Shown piece after piece: positions 1-9,000 of a stretch of 64,000 nucleotides of DNA; the first letter of the stretch is position 1, and each line of letters opens with the position of its first letter. The stretch is from assembly GCF_013032505.1 (NCBI RefSeq), contig NZ_WQCG01000007.1:62001-126000 (forward strand), written 5' to 3'. A model generated the notes under the pieces. That model saw only the letters and a list, made by a program, of their open reading frames with translations, ran no database searches and had not been told where the DNA came from. This DNA is from Ruegeria atlantica (GTDB lineage: Bacteria; Pseudomonadota; Alphaproteobacteria; Rhodobacterales; Rhodobacteraceae). The translations under genes and the position numbers were made by a program.

Positions 1-328
<328 letters not shown>

Positions 329-340
329 TCACAGTCCGGG

Positions 341-365
341 CTGCCCCTAACATTCCTTGGGGCAG
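341..365. repeat. Inverted repeat upstream of ahcY
   Basis: CTGCCCC and GGGGCAG form a perfect 7-bp stem around an 11-nt loop, 33 nt upstream of the ahcY start and downstream of the preceding minus-strand gene. No U-tract follows it in the minus direction, so it is a weak terminator candidate. It could instead be a 5'-UTR hairpin of ahcY. I could not match it to the SAH or SAM/SAH riboswitch consensus. Confidence 0.45.
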
Positions 366-410
366 GTGGCAATGTGGATGGCCGGAAAGGGGATGAACCG
401 TCTGCTTAAA

Positions 411-725
411 TCAACTTGGTTCACCCTTTAACTCTATCTTTGGTATCGCTTCAAAAAAATCTGTGCCAACGGCGACAATACAACTAATGCCGTTCGCCTG
501 GGTCACCAGAACTGTATAACTTCCGGTTTCCTTCGAGGTCCAAACCTCCATAACAGCACTAGCGCCGCGTGTTTTCTGCAATCCGCCAAAGACCAGCTCT
601 TCTGAATAGCTGCTTTGCAGTTTGGCAACCACGTGTTCGCGCTGTGCACAGCTTTTGGCGAAAGCGGGCGGCGCTGTGGCTGCCATGCCGAAGGTCAGGG
701 TTATAGCAAATAGGCGTTTGAACAT
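411..725 (-). CDS. Small exported protein of unknown function
   Basis: A 104-residue protein with a clear Sec signal peptide: MFKRLF, a hydrophobic core, and an AFA-K cleavage site near residue 23. The mature part is about 80 residues with two cysteines (CAQRE near 26 and ISCIVAV near 81) that could form a disulfide in the periplasm. The start is supported by a GGAG ribosome-binding site 7 nt upstream. I recognise no domain. It is the nearest gene upstream of ahcY, separated by the inverted repeat at 341-365, so it may be transcribed on its own. Confidence 0.7.
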   Translation of the reverse strand: MFKRLFAITLTFGMAATAPPAFAKSCAQREHVVAKLQSSYSEELVFGGLQKTRGASAVMEVWTSKETGSYTVLVTQANGISCIVAVGTDFFEAIPKIELKGEPS

Positions 726-929
726 AACATGCTCCTTTCGATACGCGTTTCAGTACGAGAGGGGCACAACTGAAAGGAGTACGCCCCCCTCAGTCCATAT
801 GTCGGGATCAAATCGTGCAGGTTCAAAGCACGAAAGCTCAAGAATTTGTTGGCAGCCTGTGATCCAGACAGGTACATCATAACATAAAAACGCGAACTCA
901 ACGTGTCCTACTTCACAAGGCATGGCATA

Positions 930-1523
930 ATGGCAACACAAGCACGAGCATGGCAACGAATGTTGTCCGGTCGCAGGCTCGACCTGCTGGACCCGACGCC
1001 GGTGGATATCGAGATCGAAGATATCGCGCACGGTCTGGCCTTTGTGGCGCGCTGGAACGGGCAAACCGCTGGCGATTATGCCTATTCCGTGGCCGAGCAC
1101 TCCCTACTGGTTGAAGAGCTTTTCGGCCGGATTGCACCCAAAGCACCCGTGAAGTGGCGATTGGCCGCGCTGTTACACGATGCGCCGGAATATGTGATCG
1201 GAGACATGATCTCACCCGTTAAATCCGCCGTTGGCCCGGATTACGGTGCGCTGGATGACCGTCTATCAGCGGCGATTCACATCCGGTTCGGATTGCCCGC
1301 AGAGGTGCCGAAATCGGTGAAACGACAGATCAAGAAGGCCGACAAAATCAGCGCTTGGATGGAGGCAACGCAGATTGCAGGGTTTTCCGAGGCCGAAGCG
1401 ACAAAGTTCTTTGGTCGCCCGGACAAGGCAGTGATGGAGGGGTTGGCGATCACGTTACGCCCGCCAATTGAAGTGCGGCGGGCGTATATGGAGCGGCATG
1501 GAGTATTGCTGACTCGGCTTTAG
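930..1523 (+). CDS. HD-domain phosphohydrolase, YfbR-like
   Basis: The protein has the HD metal-site pattern: AEHS for the first histidine, LLHDAPEYVIGD for the His-Asp pair, and a later ADK aspartate. This resembles YfbR-type 5'-nucleotidases and related HD hydrolases; the substrate cannot be read from sequence. I chose the ATG at 930, giving 197 residues that begin MATQARAWQRML. An in-frame GTG at 903 would add nine unconserved residues. The stop overlaps the 3' end of the convergent VOC gene by 4 bp. Confidence 0.75.
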   Translation: MATQARAWQRMLSGRRLDLLDPTPVDIEIEDIAHGLAFVARWNGQTAGDYAYSVAEHSLLVEELFGRIAPKAPVKWRLAALLHDAPEYVIGDMISPVKSAVGPDYGALDDRLSAAIHIRFGLPAEVPKSVKRQIKKADKISAWMEATQIAGFSEAEATKFFGRPDKAVMEGLAITLRPPIEVRRAYMERHGVLLTRL

Positions 1524-1891
1524 CCGAATACGTAAAAACACAGTTTGTTGCCGTCCAGATCACGAGCATAGGCACCGTAGAACCGATCGGGGACGCGCTG
1601 CCCGGGTTCTCCTTCATCTGTAGCTCCTAGGCTTATTGCCTTCTCGTAAAGCGCCTTAGCCTCATCCTTGGAGTTCGCTGCAAAAGCAACCATTCCGCCG
1701 TTGCCAGTCGCGCAGGCTTCGCCATCATAGGGTGTGCAAACGGCAAGCATCGGAGCCGACGGGTCATTTCCGATGAAAGCGATGCGACCAGCGTCGATCA
1801 CAACTTTTGCGCCCTTGTCCGCAAACAGTGTCGTGTAAAAACTCTTGGCGCGTTCCAAATCCGAAACACCGATGGTCACATAGCCGATCAT
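1520..1891 (-). CDS. VOC-family (glyoxalase/bleomycin-resistance fold) protein
   Basis: The 123-residue protein starts MIGYVTIGVSDLERAKSFY, the usual opening of the vicinal oxygen chelate fold, and ends in ARDLDGNKLCFYVFG, which carries the DPDGN-like turn before the last strand. It therefore has one full VOC module, probably acting as a dimer with metal sites at the interface. Such single-domain proteins include lyases, dioxygenases and binding proteins, so no reaction can be assigned. It is a lone gene, convergent with the HD hydrolase. Confidence 0.8.
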   Translation of the reverse strand: MIGYVTIGVSDLERAKSFYTTLFADKGAKVVIDAGRIAFIGNDPSAPMLAVCTPYDGEACATGNGGMVAFAANSKDEAKALYEKAISLGATDEGEPGQRVPDRFYGAYARDLDGNKLCFYVFG

Positions 1892-2031
1892 TTAGGATAT
1901 TCCTGTTTTGCAATGGTTTTTCGTGGCGAACAGTCTGAGTCAGAGATCAGATTGGCAAATCACGAAGCGGTGACTTAACTTGGTGCAGACAGCTCAACAT
2001 TGGGACTTGGGGCACTTTTCATGTGTTTCTA

Positions 2032-2436
2032 CTAGGAGATAGCTTTGAAGAGCTGGTACAGGCCCAAGTATACTACCAGAGCGACCAGCACCAGCAGTGT
2101 CAGAACCCCGATAAGATGATATAGGAATTTGAGTTTCTCGGCGTTGAACTCGCTAATATCAAAAGGCTCGGAAGAAGGCCGCGGACGCCATTGCGCAAAG
2201 CAGCCAGGAAACACCGCGACAAAGCTGTGAACCACCCCGGTCACTGTCAAAGCTGAACAAACTACCAGTCCCAAAAGACTCGCTGACACTCCTGAAACTG
2301 TCCAATGACCATTCCAAGAGTCGGAAACAACCATCACCACAATAATCAATGAAATCGACCAGATTGAACCCATAACAACAGCCCCTAAGCGTTGCGGAAC
2401 TGTTTCAGGGGCTGATCGGGCCAAAACCTTTAGCAA
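2032..2436 (-). CDS. Small membrane protein of unknown function
   Basis: A predicted 134-residue protein with three or four hydrophobic stretches: SIWSISLIIVVMVV, SASLLGLVVCSALTV, and a C-terminal LIGVLTLLVLVALVVYLGLY segment. It lies just downstream of regA on the same strand (19 nt gap), so it may be read through from the regA transcript. The longest reading frame begins with TTG at 2436 and has no strong ribosome-binding site. An internal ATG at 2373 (MGSIWS) is the alternative. I recognise no family. It occupies the place where Rhodobacter carries hvrA but does not resemble HvrA. Confidence 0.55.
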   Translation of the reverse strand: MLKVLARSAPETVPQRLGAVVMGSIWSISLIIVVMVVSDSWNGHWTVSGVSASLLGLVVCSALTVTGVVHSFVAVFPGCFAQWRPRPSSEPFDISEFNAEKLKFLYHLIGVLTLLVLVALVVYLGLYQLFKAIS

Positions 2437-2455
2437 TTCAGGACGGTTACTTTAA

Positions 2456-3010
2456 CTACCGTGGGCTGCGCTTCGCCAAAATCCGCTGCAATGTCCTGCG
2501 GTGCATGTTCAGCCGCCGTGCAGTCTCGGAAACGTTCCGATCACACAACTCATACACCCGCTGGATATGCTCCCAACGCACACGATCCGCGCTCATGGGG
2601 TTTTCCGGGGGCGGGGGCAGTTCGTCGCCCTTGGCCAACAGCGCATTGGTGATGTCGGTTGCGTCGGCGGGTTTGGACAGATAATCGGTTGCTCCGATTT
2701 TGACTGCTGCGACGGCAGTGGCGATGGCCCCGTAACCGGTCAGAACTACAACCCGGCTGTCAGGGCGTTTCTCGCGCAGCACTTCGACCACATCCAGACC
2801 ATTGCCGTCCTCAAGCCGCAGATCAACGACGGCATAGGCAGGTGGGCGGGCGGTGGAGATTGCGCGTCCAGCTGCGACGGACCCTGCGGTTTCAACCTCG
2901 AACCCGCGTTTTTCCATCGCTTTGGCCAGACGTCTCAGAAACGGTTCGTCATCGTCCACCAAAAGCAGGGTTTTATCGGGGCCGATGTCGAGGTCAGAGC
3001 TGTCCGCCAT
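2456..3010 (-). CDS. regA: Redox response regulator RegA/PrrA/ActR
   Basis: The global redox response regulator partnered with RegB, controlling respiration, photosynthesis, carbon and nitrogen fixation genes in alphaproteobacteria. The 184-residue protein has a receiver domain with the acidic cluster near 19-21, phospho-acceptor Asp63 (VVDLRL) and Lys113 (LSKPAD). A four-proline linker (ELPPPPEN) follows, then a Fis-type helix-turn-helix (NVSETARRLNMHRRTLQRIL, about 159-178). Length and linker are typical of the RegA/RoxR family. It lies downstream of senC on the same strand, with regB divergent, the conserved locus order. Confidence 0.95.
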   Translation of the reverse strand: MADSSDLDIGPDKTLLLVDDDEPFLRRLAKAMEKRGFEVETAGSVAAGRAISTARPPAYAVVDLRLEDGNGLDVVEVLREKRPDSRVVVLTGYGAIATAVAAVKIGATDYLSKPADATDITNALLAKGDELPPPPENPMSADRVRWEHIQRVYELCDRNVSETARRLNMHRRTLQRILAKRSPR

Positions 3011-3096
3011 ATTCTGTTCTTTCCGCTATTTCACGCTTTTGGCCTGACCATGAGTAATAGCAGCGCCATCCCAAAGGTCAAACAACCCGTCACGTT

Positions 3097-3717
3097 CTAG
3101 ATCTTGTCCAGAAAACAGCCGACCTTGTCGGCCATCTGTTCACCTGTGTCGTCCCGATTGAAAAACTCAATGAACCCTTCTTCGGGCGTGACCAGGTAGG
3201 TAAAGGTCGAATGGTCGACCAGATAGTACTCATCGCTTTTATCATGGGCCTTGTAGTAGGTCTTGTAGGCTTTGCTGGCTGCCTTGACCTGCTCGGGCGT
3301 GCCGGTCAGCGCGATTGTTTTGCCACCCAGGTTAAAGGCATAGTCCGCTACCACCTCGGTCGTGTCACGGTCAGGGTCGATTGAGATGAACAAGGGTGTC
3401 ACTGACTGTCCGCGTTCGGCCAGAATGTCCACGGCCTCCGCATTGCGGGACATGTCGAATGGGCAGACGTCGGGGCAGAAGGTATAGCCGAAATAAACAA
3501 GCGTCGGCTCGGTGATCACATCCTTGTCGGTAACCGTTTCGCCCTTGCCGTTGATCAGCTCGAACGGGCCACCAATTGCAGCTGTGCCGCCCGCGATCTG
3601 ACTGGTCCGACATTGCGCGAATTTGTCGTCCGATCCGGCACCGCGCGTCAACAACCACATGGCACCCAGGCCAACGGCCAGTACAACGGTTGCAAGGATG
3701 GCATAAAGACGGACCAT
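3097..3717 (-). CDS. senC: SCO1/SenC/PrrC copper chaperone
   Basis: A membrane-anchored, periplasm-facing copper chaperone of the SCO family that helps build the CuA/CuB centres of cytochrome oxidase and influences RegB signalling. One N-terminal transmembrane segment (about residues 5-24) is followed by a thioredoxin-like fold with CPDVC (Cys81, Cys85) and the copper-ligand histidine in LVDHSTF (His169). The ATG at 3717 gives 206 residues. A longer frame to 3816 would overlap the divergent regB start and adds an unconserved tail, so I reject it. It lies 86 nt upstream of regA, probably in one operon. Confidence 0.95.
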   Translation of the reverse strand: MVRLYAILATVVLAVGLGAMWLLTRGAGSDDKFAQCRTSQIAGGTAAIGGPFELINGKGETVTDKDVITEPTLVYFGYTFCPDVCPFDMSRNAEAVDILAERGQSVTPLFISIDPDRDTTEVVADYAFNLGGKTIALTGTPEQVKAASKAYKTYYKAHDKSDEYYLVDHSTFTYLVTPEEGFIEFFNRDDTGEQMADKVGCFLDKI

Positions 3718-3809
3718 GTCATCAATCCTGATACAAGAGGGGTTGTTGATCGTTTCGGCCGGGACACCTATCAAGAAGCGCAGCCGATGCAACAGGACAT
3801 AATCGACCG

Positions 3810-5207
3810 ATGGCAAATTCCAACATCACATTTTGGCGCAGTCAGGAACGCAGTAGCTGGATTCGACTGCGCACCCTGATCCTGTTGCGCTGGGTGGCGA
3901 TATTCGGCCAGATCACGGCGATCACCGTCGCACAGCGAACCTATGACATCCAGTTGGATGCAACGCTTTGCTATCTGGCGATCGGGGTGTCGGTCATGGG
4001 GAACCTGACCGCGATCCTGCTGTTTCCCCGAAACAAGCGTCTGTCCGAATTTGAGAACTTTCTGATGGTGTTGTTCGACCTGTTGCAGCTGACCATTTTG
4101 CTGTACCTGACCGGCGGTTTGAACAACCCATTCGCACTGCTGTTGGTGGGTCCTGTCACTATTTCCGCCAGCGTCATGAGCACCCGATCTACGCTGATTA
4201 TAGGCGGCGTGGCCATTGCCCTGACAACGCTTCTGGCCGAATTCCACTTGCCATTGCGGACCGCACTGGGTGCCGAGCTGGACATCCCCGATATTCTGCT
4301 GTTCGGGAACTGGGCTGCTATTGTCATCGCAATCGTCTTTCTGGGCGCCTATTCGCATCGCGTCAGCTCAGAAGTGCAGTCCATGTCCGAGGCCCTGGCC
4401 GCCACCCATATGGCCCTTGCGCGCGAGCAAAAACTGACTGATCTGGGCGGTGTGGTCGCCGCCGCCGCGCATGAGCTGGGCACGCCTCTGGCAACGATCA
4501 AACTAGCCAGTTCCGAGTTGATCGAGGAACTGGATGATCGACCCGACCTTATCGAAGATGCCGCCCTGATCCGCGAACAGGCGAACCGCTGCCGGGATAT
4601 CCTGCGGGACATGGGCCGGGCCGGCAAAGACGATCTGCACTTGCGGCAAGCCCCGCTTTCGACTGTGGTGCACGAGGCAGCCGAGCCGCATATTAACCGG
4701 GGCAAGGCCGTACATTTTTTTGAAGGACCTGCCGAGGATGGCGATGTCCAGCAGCCCTCGATCCTGCGCAAGCCCGAGATCATCCACGGCCTTCGCAATC
4801 TGATCCAAAATGCAGTGGATTTTTCGCGCGACAATGTCTGGGTCGAGGCCGAATGGTCAGCCAAACAAATCACTGTCAGCATCATGGATGACGGTCGTGG
4901 ATATCCGTCTCAGATGATTGGCCGGATCGGCGACCCTTTCATGCGCCGTCGTCGCAGTGAAACCGATAAAAGAGCGCGCCCGGAATATGAGGGCATGGGC
5001 CTGGGTCTTTTCATAGCCAAAACGCTTCTGGAACGCAGCGGAGCAGAGCTGGATTTCGCCAACGGCTCGGACCCATACCAAACCTTGTCGGATAATCCCG
5101 AACGCCGAGGCGCGATCGTCAAGGTGACTTGGCCGCGTAACCTTGTGGATGCGCAAACTGGTGACACGCCCGTGCCTTCGGGCGTCAACCAGCGTTTCCA
5201 AACCTGA
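3810..5207 (+). CDS. regB: Redox sensor histidine kinase RegB/PrrB
   Basis: The membrane sensor kinase that phosphorylates RegA when the quinone pool or respiratory flux signals low oxygen. The N-terminal half has six hydrophobic segments and contains the ubiquinone-binding heptad GGLNNPF (residues 102-108). The dimerisation domain has the H-box AAAAHELGTPL with His221. The redox-active cysteine sits in NRCRDIL (Cys261). ATP-binding N and G boxes follow (RNLIQNAVDF, DDGRGY, GMGLGLFIAKTLL). At 465 residues it is full length. It is divergent from senC-regA across a 92-bp promoter region. Confidence 0.96.
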   Translation: MANSNITFWRSQERSSWIRLRTLILLRWVAIFGQITAITVAQRTYDIQLDATLCYLAIGVSVMGNLTAILLFPRNKRLSEFENFLMVLFDLLQLTILLYLTGGLNNPFALLLVGPVTISASVMSTRSTLIIGGVAIALTTLLAEFHLPLRTALGAELDIPDILLFGNWAAIVIAIVFLGAYSHRVSSEVQSMSEALAATHMALAREQKLTDLGGVVAAAAHELGTPLATIKLASSELIEELDDRPDLIEDAALIREQANRCRDILRDMGRAGKDDLHLRQAPLSTVVHEAAEPHINRGKAVHFFEGPAEDGDVQQPSILRKPEIIHGLRNLIQNAVDFSRDNVWVEAEWSAKQITVSIMDDGRGYPSQMIGRIGDPFMRRRRSETDKRARPEYEGMGLGLFIAKTLLERSGAELDFANGSDPYQTLSDNPERRGAIVKVTWPRNLVDAQTGDTPVPSGVNQRFQT

Positions 5208-5228
5208 TCTGACGCGAGCCCCCTCTGG

Positions 5229-5243
5229 TTAAGAACCCGTTAA
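5229..5243. promoter_or_regulatory. Candidate CtrA-binding site
   Basis: TTAA-GAACCCG-TTAA is an exact match to the CtrA full-site pattern TTAA-N7-TTAA. A second TTAA follows three bases later (TTAACCATTAA). It lies about 50 bp upstream of the ATG of the PAS-protein gene at 5293, where a CtrA activator or repressor site would be expected. Binding has not been shown here. Confidence 0.5.
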
Positions 5244-5292
5244 CCATTAAGGCACATAGTGCGGCCTAGTGGTTTCGCGCACCGGAGGGCGC

Positions 5293-6801
5293 ATGGTCGA
5301 CTGGATTATTCTGGCCATCATCGGCCTTGTTTCTGCAAGCCTTGCAGTGCAGTGGCTGTTGCCCCGCCGGCGAGATCGCGGAGACAACTTCGGTCTATCG
5401 TCGCCCGCGTCGCTGTTTGATGCAGTATTTCTGTTTGATAGGGATCGGCTGATCAGCCACTCGGACATCGCATTGGAAGGTTTCGAACAAGTTCGAGATT
5501 GGGCCGATTTATGCCGGCTGCTACACAGGGACTTTCCAACATTCCCAGAAACACCTGACCGGGTTCAGCGTGAAGGCAATCTGGTCATCCCAGCGATTGA
5601 TTGCACGGTCGAACGCGACGTTTTTTGCGAATGGATTGATGGTATTGTTCGTGTTCAACTGCGCGACCGGACCGTGTGCCCGACGATAGTCCAGAGCACT
5701 TCAAATGACCCGAACCGCCTTGCTATGGAAAAGGCGCCCTACCCTGTATGGCTGTCGGATCATCAGGGCAATGTGCGCTGGTGCAATGCCGCTTACGTCT
5801 CATTAGTTCGGAAAGTACGGGATCAGGACACAGACCTGACCGCGCCCTTGTTTCCCGTCCCGGATGACGACCAAAGATTAAGCGCAAAGGCCCGGGTCTC
5901 AATTTCCTCGGAGTACAGTGAAAATAAGCTCTGGTTCGATCTGACATTGGTTGATCACCCCGAGGGTCATCTGTCTTACGCAGTGGACATCAATGCAATC
6001 GTCGATGCGGAGACAGCGCAGCGAAAATTCGTTCAGACTATGACCAAGACCTTTGCGCAACTGTCCATCGGCTTGGCTATTTTCGACCGCAATCGACAAC
6101 TGGCGCTGTTCAATCCAGCCCTGATCGAACTGACCACCCTGCCCCCGGATTTCCTCAGTTGCCGACCCAGCCTGTCCAGCTTTTTCGATCGCCTGCGGGA
6201 TCAGCATATGATGCCCGAACCCAAGAATTACCGAAGCTGGCGCAGTCAGATGAATGACCTTCTCGAAGCGGCAGAGGACGGGAATTATCAGGAAACATGG
6301 TCCCTGCCCTCGGGCTCGGTCTATTCCGTCAGCGGACGCCCGCACCCGGACGGCGCAGTCGCATTTTTATTCGAAGATATCACTGCCGAGATCACGCTGA
6401 CCCGCCGGTTCCGGTCGGAAATGGATCTGATGCAATCCATTCTCGACAAACTGGCCGATGCCATCGCCGTCTTCAGTGACGACGGAACGCTGGCTCTTAC
6501 CAATTTCGCCTACCAACAGCTTTGGGGTGACACAGGTGACACAGGCTTTGAGGCTGACACTGTTCTCGAGGTGACCAAAGGTTGGCAGGAACACTGCACC
6601 GCTACGCCAATCCTGGGTGAAATTCGCGAGTTTGTTGAGGCGCGGGAAAATCGCGCTGAATGGTCTGGCGTGATTTATCTGCGAAACGGTATCCAGGCGC
6701 TATGCACGGTCAACCCGATGCAGAATGGGGCCACTATTGTTCGTTTCTCAGTGGATCGAGACATCGTGATACGGCAAGAGGCGCAGCAAATCAGCGCCTG
6801 A
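5293..6801 (+). CDS. divL: Multi-PAS protein without kinase domain, probable DivL
   Basis: A 502-residue protein with one N-terminal transmembrane segment (MVDWIILAIIGLV) and three recognisable PAS-type modules, starting near YPVWLSDHQGNVRWCN, LSIGLAIFDRNRQLAL and LADAIAVFSDDGTLAL. There is no H-box and no ATPase domain. Its place beside regB and upstream of tsaE-amgK-murU-addBA is the location I recall for divL, the PAS regulator of the CckA-ChpT-CtrA phosphorelay, in Rhodobacter and Caulobacter. The name is therefore from synteny and domain type, not a database match. The ATG at 5293 has GGAGG five bases upstream; the track-type start at 5269 lacks this. A CtrA box lies upstream. Confidence 0.65.
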   Translation: MVDWIILAIIGLVSASLAVQWLLPRRRDRGDNFGLSSPASLFDAVFLFDRDRLISHSDIALEGFEQVRDWADLCRLLHRDFPTFPETPDRVQREGNLVIPAIDCTVERDVFCEWIDGIVRVQLRDRTVCPTIVQSTSNDPNRLAMEKAPYPVWLSDHQGNVRWCNAAYVSLVRKVRDQDTDLTAPLFPVPDDDQRLSAKARVSISSEYSENKLWFDLTLVDHPEGHLSYAVDINAIVDAETAQRKFVQTMTKTFAQLSIGLAIFDRNRQLALFNPALIELTTLPPDFLSCRPSLSSFFDRLRDQHMMPEPKNYRSWRSQMNDLLEAAEDGNYQETWSLPSGSVYSVSGRPHPDGAVAFLFEDITAEITLTRRFRSEMDLMQSILDKLADAIAVFSDDGTLALTNFAYQQLWGDTGDTGFEADTVLEVTKGWQEHCTATPILGEIREFVEARENRAEWSGVIYLRNGIQALCTVNPMQNGATIVRFSVDRDIVIRQEAQQISA

Positions 6802-6842
6802 AGCGGGTTGCAGCCAACCGGGCACGGGGCCATTGTGGCGCC

Positions 6843-7316
6843 ATGACTACATCGCCCTGCACCATCACTTTGAATTCACCCGAGGAAACAGCGGAGTTCG
6901 CGGCGCGCATTGGTGCGGAACTGCTGCCCGGTGACATCCTGTTGCTCGAGGGCGAGATCGGCAGCGGCAAGACCCATTTCGCCCGGAGTCTGATCCAATC
7001 ACTGATGGCCGAGCCCGAGGATGTGCCCTCACCTACATTCACGCTGGTCCAGGCTTATGACACTCCGGTCGGAGAAATCTGGCACTGCGATCTGTATCGC
7101 CTGAGCGCAGTCGAAGAGGTCGAGGAACTGGGGCTGACCGAGGCTTTTGAGACCGCGATCTGCCTGATCGAATGGCCGGACAAACTAGGCCCCCTGATGC
7201 CGGATTCGGCGGTGACACTATCCTTTGAAACAGACCCTAACATGACAGAAAAGCGCCATCTGACACTTACGTGGTCAGATCCAAAGTGGCCCGCAAAACT
7301 AAGGATTCCGGCATGA
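6843..7316 (+). CDS. tsaE: tRNA threonylcarbamoyladenosine biosynthesis ATPase TsaE
   Basis: TsaE is the small ATPase that works with TsaB, TsaC and TsaD to make t6A37 on ANN-decoding tRNAs. The 157-residue product has Walker A GEIGSGKT at about 37-44, the family block PSPTFTLVQAY and the HCDLYRL segment. The ATG at 6843 matches the family N-terminus; a longer frame from 6660 overlaps the PAS gene and is spurious. It starts 41 bp after that gene and its stop overlaps the next start (ATGA), the first of four such couplings in this operon. Confidence 0.95.
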   Translation: MTTSPCTITLNSPEETAEFAARIGAELLPGDILLLEGEIGSGKTHFARSLIQSLMAEPEDVPSPTFTLVQAYDTPVGEIWHCDLYRLSAVEEVEELGLTEAFETAICLIEWPDKLGPLMPDSAVTLSFETDPNMTEKRHLTLTWSDPKWPAKLRIPA

Positions 7317-8317
7317 CAAACCGCGCGGTATTGGCCGAAGCGCTGATTGCGCAGACAGCATGGGCCAACGCACGTCACGCACCGCTGGCTGGCGATGCCT
7401 CGAACCGCCGTTACGAGCGGCTGACCGATCCAGAAACCGGCAAGACAGCGGTATTAATGGATTCGCCCCCGGGCAAGGCAGAAAACGTCGAGGACTTTGC
7501 TCGCATGGCCGACTACTTGCGGTCCATTGGTCTTAGCGCGCCCGAAATTTATGCTGAAGATACGCATTACGGGTTTCTTTTACTTGAAGACCTCGGCGAT
7601 GACCTTTTCGCTCGGGTGCTGGCGCAGGACCCCAAAATGGAACGCGAACTTTATGAGGTCGCAACGGATGTCCTGGTCGACCTGCACAAGGCTCCCAGCC
7701 TATCTTTGCCATCTTATGATCCGACTTTGATGACCGAACTGGCCGCGTTGTCCTTTACCAAATACGCGCAAGCCGTATTGGGCACGCACGACGCCGATGC
7801 AAGAAACCGTTTCGAGAACCGGTTTTCGGATATTCTGCACCGGGAAACTTCCGGGACCAAAGTTGTTGTGCTGCGGGACTACCACGCTGAAAACCTTATC
7901 TGGCTGCCGGATCGCGACGGGGTTCAGCGCGCCGGCTTGCTTGACTTTCAAACGGCCATGCTGGGGCATCCGGCATACGATCTGGTGTCGCTGCTGCAGG
8001 ACGTGCGTCGAGATGTTTCGCCCGGAACCGAGATGCGGATGGTGAACCGCTATATCGCAGAAACTGGGGTGAACGATCATGACTTTCGCACCGCCTACGC
8101 CGTTTTAGGAGCTCAGCGAAACCTGCGCATTCTTGGCGTCTTTGCCCGCTTGGCGACCGAGCGCGGCAAGCCCGGCTATGTCGATCTGATCCCGGCAACC
8201 TGGGCCCACCTGATGCGGGATCTGGAACATCCCGCACTGGTTACCATCGCAGACTTACTGCGCGACGCCCTGCCCGCGCCCACCCCTGAAAATCTGGACA
8301 GGCTCAGACAGAAATGA
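7313..8317 (+). CDS. amgK: Aminosugar-1-kinase AmgK (APH fold)
   Basis: A phosphotransferase of the aminoglycoside-kinase fold, called AmgK because it directly precedes a MurU-like nucleotidyltransferase. In Pseudomonas this pair phosphorylates free MurNAc/GlcNAc at C1 and couples it to UDP, recycling peptidoglycan sugars. In the 334-residue protein the catalytic loop reads LRDYHAENLIW and the metal-binding Asp lies in LLDFQTAMLGHPAYDL. The start ATG overlaps the tsaE stop (ATGA). A role in antibiotic modification is unlikely given the context. The substrate is inferred. Confidence 0.85.
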   Translation: MTNRAVLAEALIAQTAWANARHAPLAGDASNRRYERLTDPETGKTAVLMDSPPGKAENVEDFARMADYLRSIGLSAPEIYAEDTHYGFLLLEDLGDDLFARVLAQDPKMERELYEVATDVLVDLHKAPSLSLPSYDPTLMTELAALSFTKYAQAVLGTHDADARNRFENRFSDILHRETSGTKVVVLRDYHAENLIWLPDRDGVQRAGLLDFQTAMLGHPAYDLVSLLQDVRRDVSPGTEMRMVNRYIAETGVNDHDFRTAYAVLGAQRNLRILGVFARLATERGKPGYVDLIPATWAHLMRDLEHPALVTIADLLRDALPAPTPENLDRLRQK

Positions 8318-9000
8318 CCCAAGACCCCGAAGCCGTCATGTTGTTTGCAGCTGGGTTTGGCACCCGCATGGGCGCATTGACCAAAACACGGCCCAAACCA
8401 CTGATCGAGGTCGCGGGTCGGCCTCTGATCGACCACGCGCTGGATCTCGTGAATGAACTGCGCCTCGCGCGTGTCGTGGCCAACCTGCACTATTTGCCGG
8501 ACCAGCTTGAGGCTCATTTATCCCCGAAGGGTGTTCTGCTTTCTCGTGAGAGGTCGGAAATCCTTGAGACTGGTGGCGGAATACGCGCCGCTTTGCCGCT
8601 GCTTGGATCGCAACCGGTTTACACCCTGAACCCAGACGCGATCTGGTCAGGACCGAACCCTTTGACGATGCTGCGCGAGGCGTGGAATCCCGATCACATG
8701 GACGCGCTGTTGATGTGCGTTCCGGTGGATCAGACTGTCGGCCACACCGGTAAAGGCGATTTCACAGCAGATAAAACCGGTCGGATCGTGCGCGGTGGTG
8801 GTTTGATCTATGGCGGTGCGCAGATCATGAAGACCGAGGGGTTGATGGATATCCCAGAAAAGGCATTTTCGCTGAATGTGCTGTGGGACCGGATGCAAAA
8901 ACAAGATCGCCTGTTTGCCCTGACTTATCCCGGCCGTTGGTGCGATGTCGGCCACCCCGAAGGGATTGCGCTGGCCGAGGGGCTGATTGCCGATGTTTGA
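8314..9000 (+). CDS. murU: MurNAc-1-phosphate uridylyltransferase MurU
   Basis: A 228-residue sugar-phosphate nucleotidyltransferase with the signature FAAGFGTRMGALTKTRPKPL near the N-terminus, which binds the UTP and sugar phosphate. With AmgK it would form UDP-MurNAc from recycled MurNAc, bypassing de novo synthesis and hence fosfomycin-sensitive MurA. The gene overlaps amgK by 4 bp (ATGA) and addB by 8 bp. The compact size without extra domains fits MurU better than GlmU or RmlA. Substrate choice is inferred from the pair. Confidence 0.88.
   Translation: MTQDPEAVMLFAAGFGTRMGALTKTRPKPLIEVAGRPLIDHALDLVNELRLARVVANLHYLPDQLEAHLSPKGVLLSRERSEILETGGGIRAALPLLGSQPVYTLNPDAIWSGPNPLTMLREAWNPDHMDALLMCVPVDQTVGHTGKGDFTADKTGRIVRGGGLIYGGAQIMKTEGLMDIPEKAFSLNVLWDRMQKQDRLFALTYPGRWCDVGHPEGIALAEGLIADV

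Noticed and set aside
2501..3100. 199-codon plus-strand frame opposite regA
   Set aside because: Lies over the intact regA coding sequence and has no start signal or domain.
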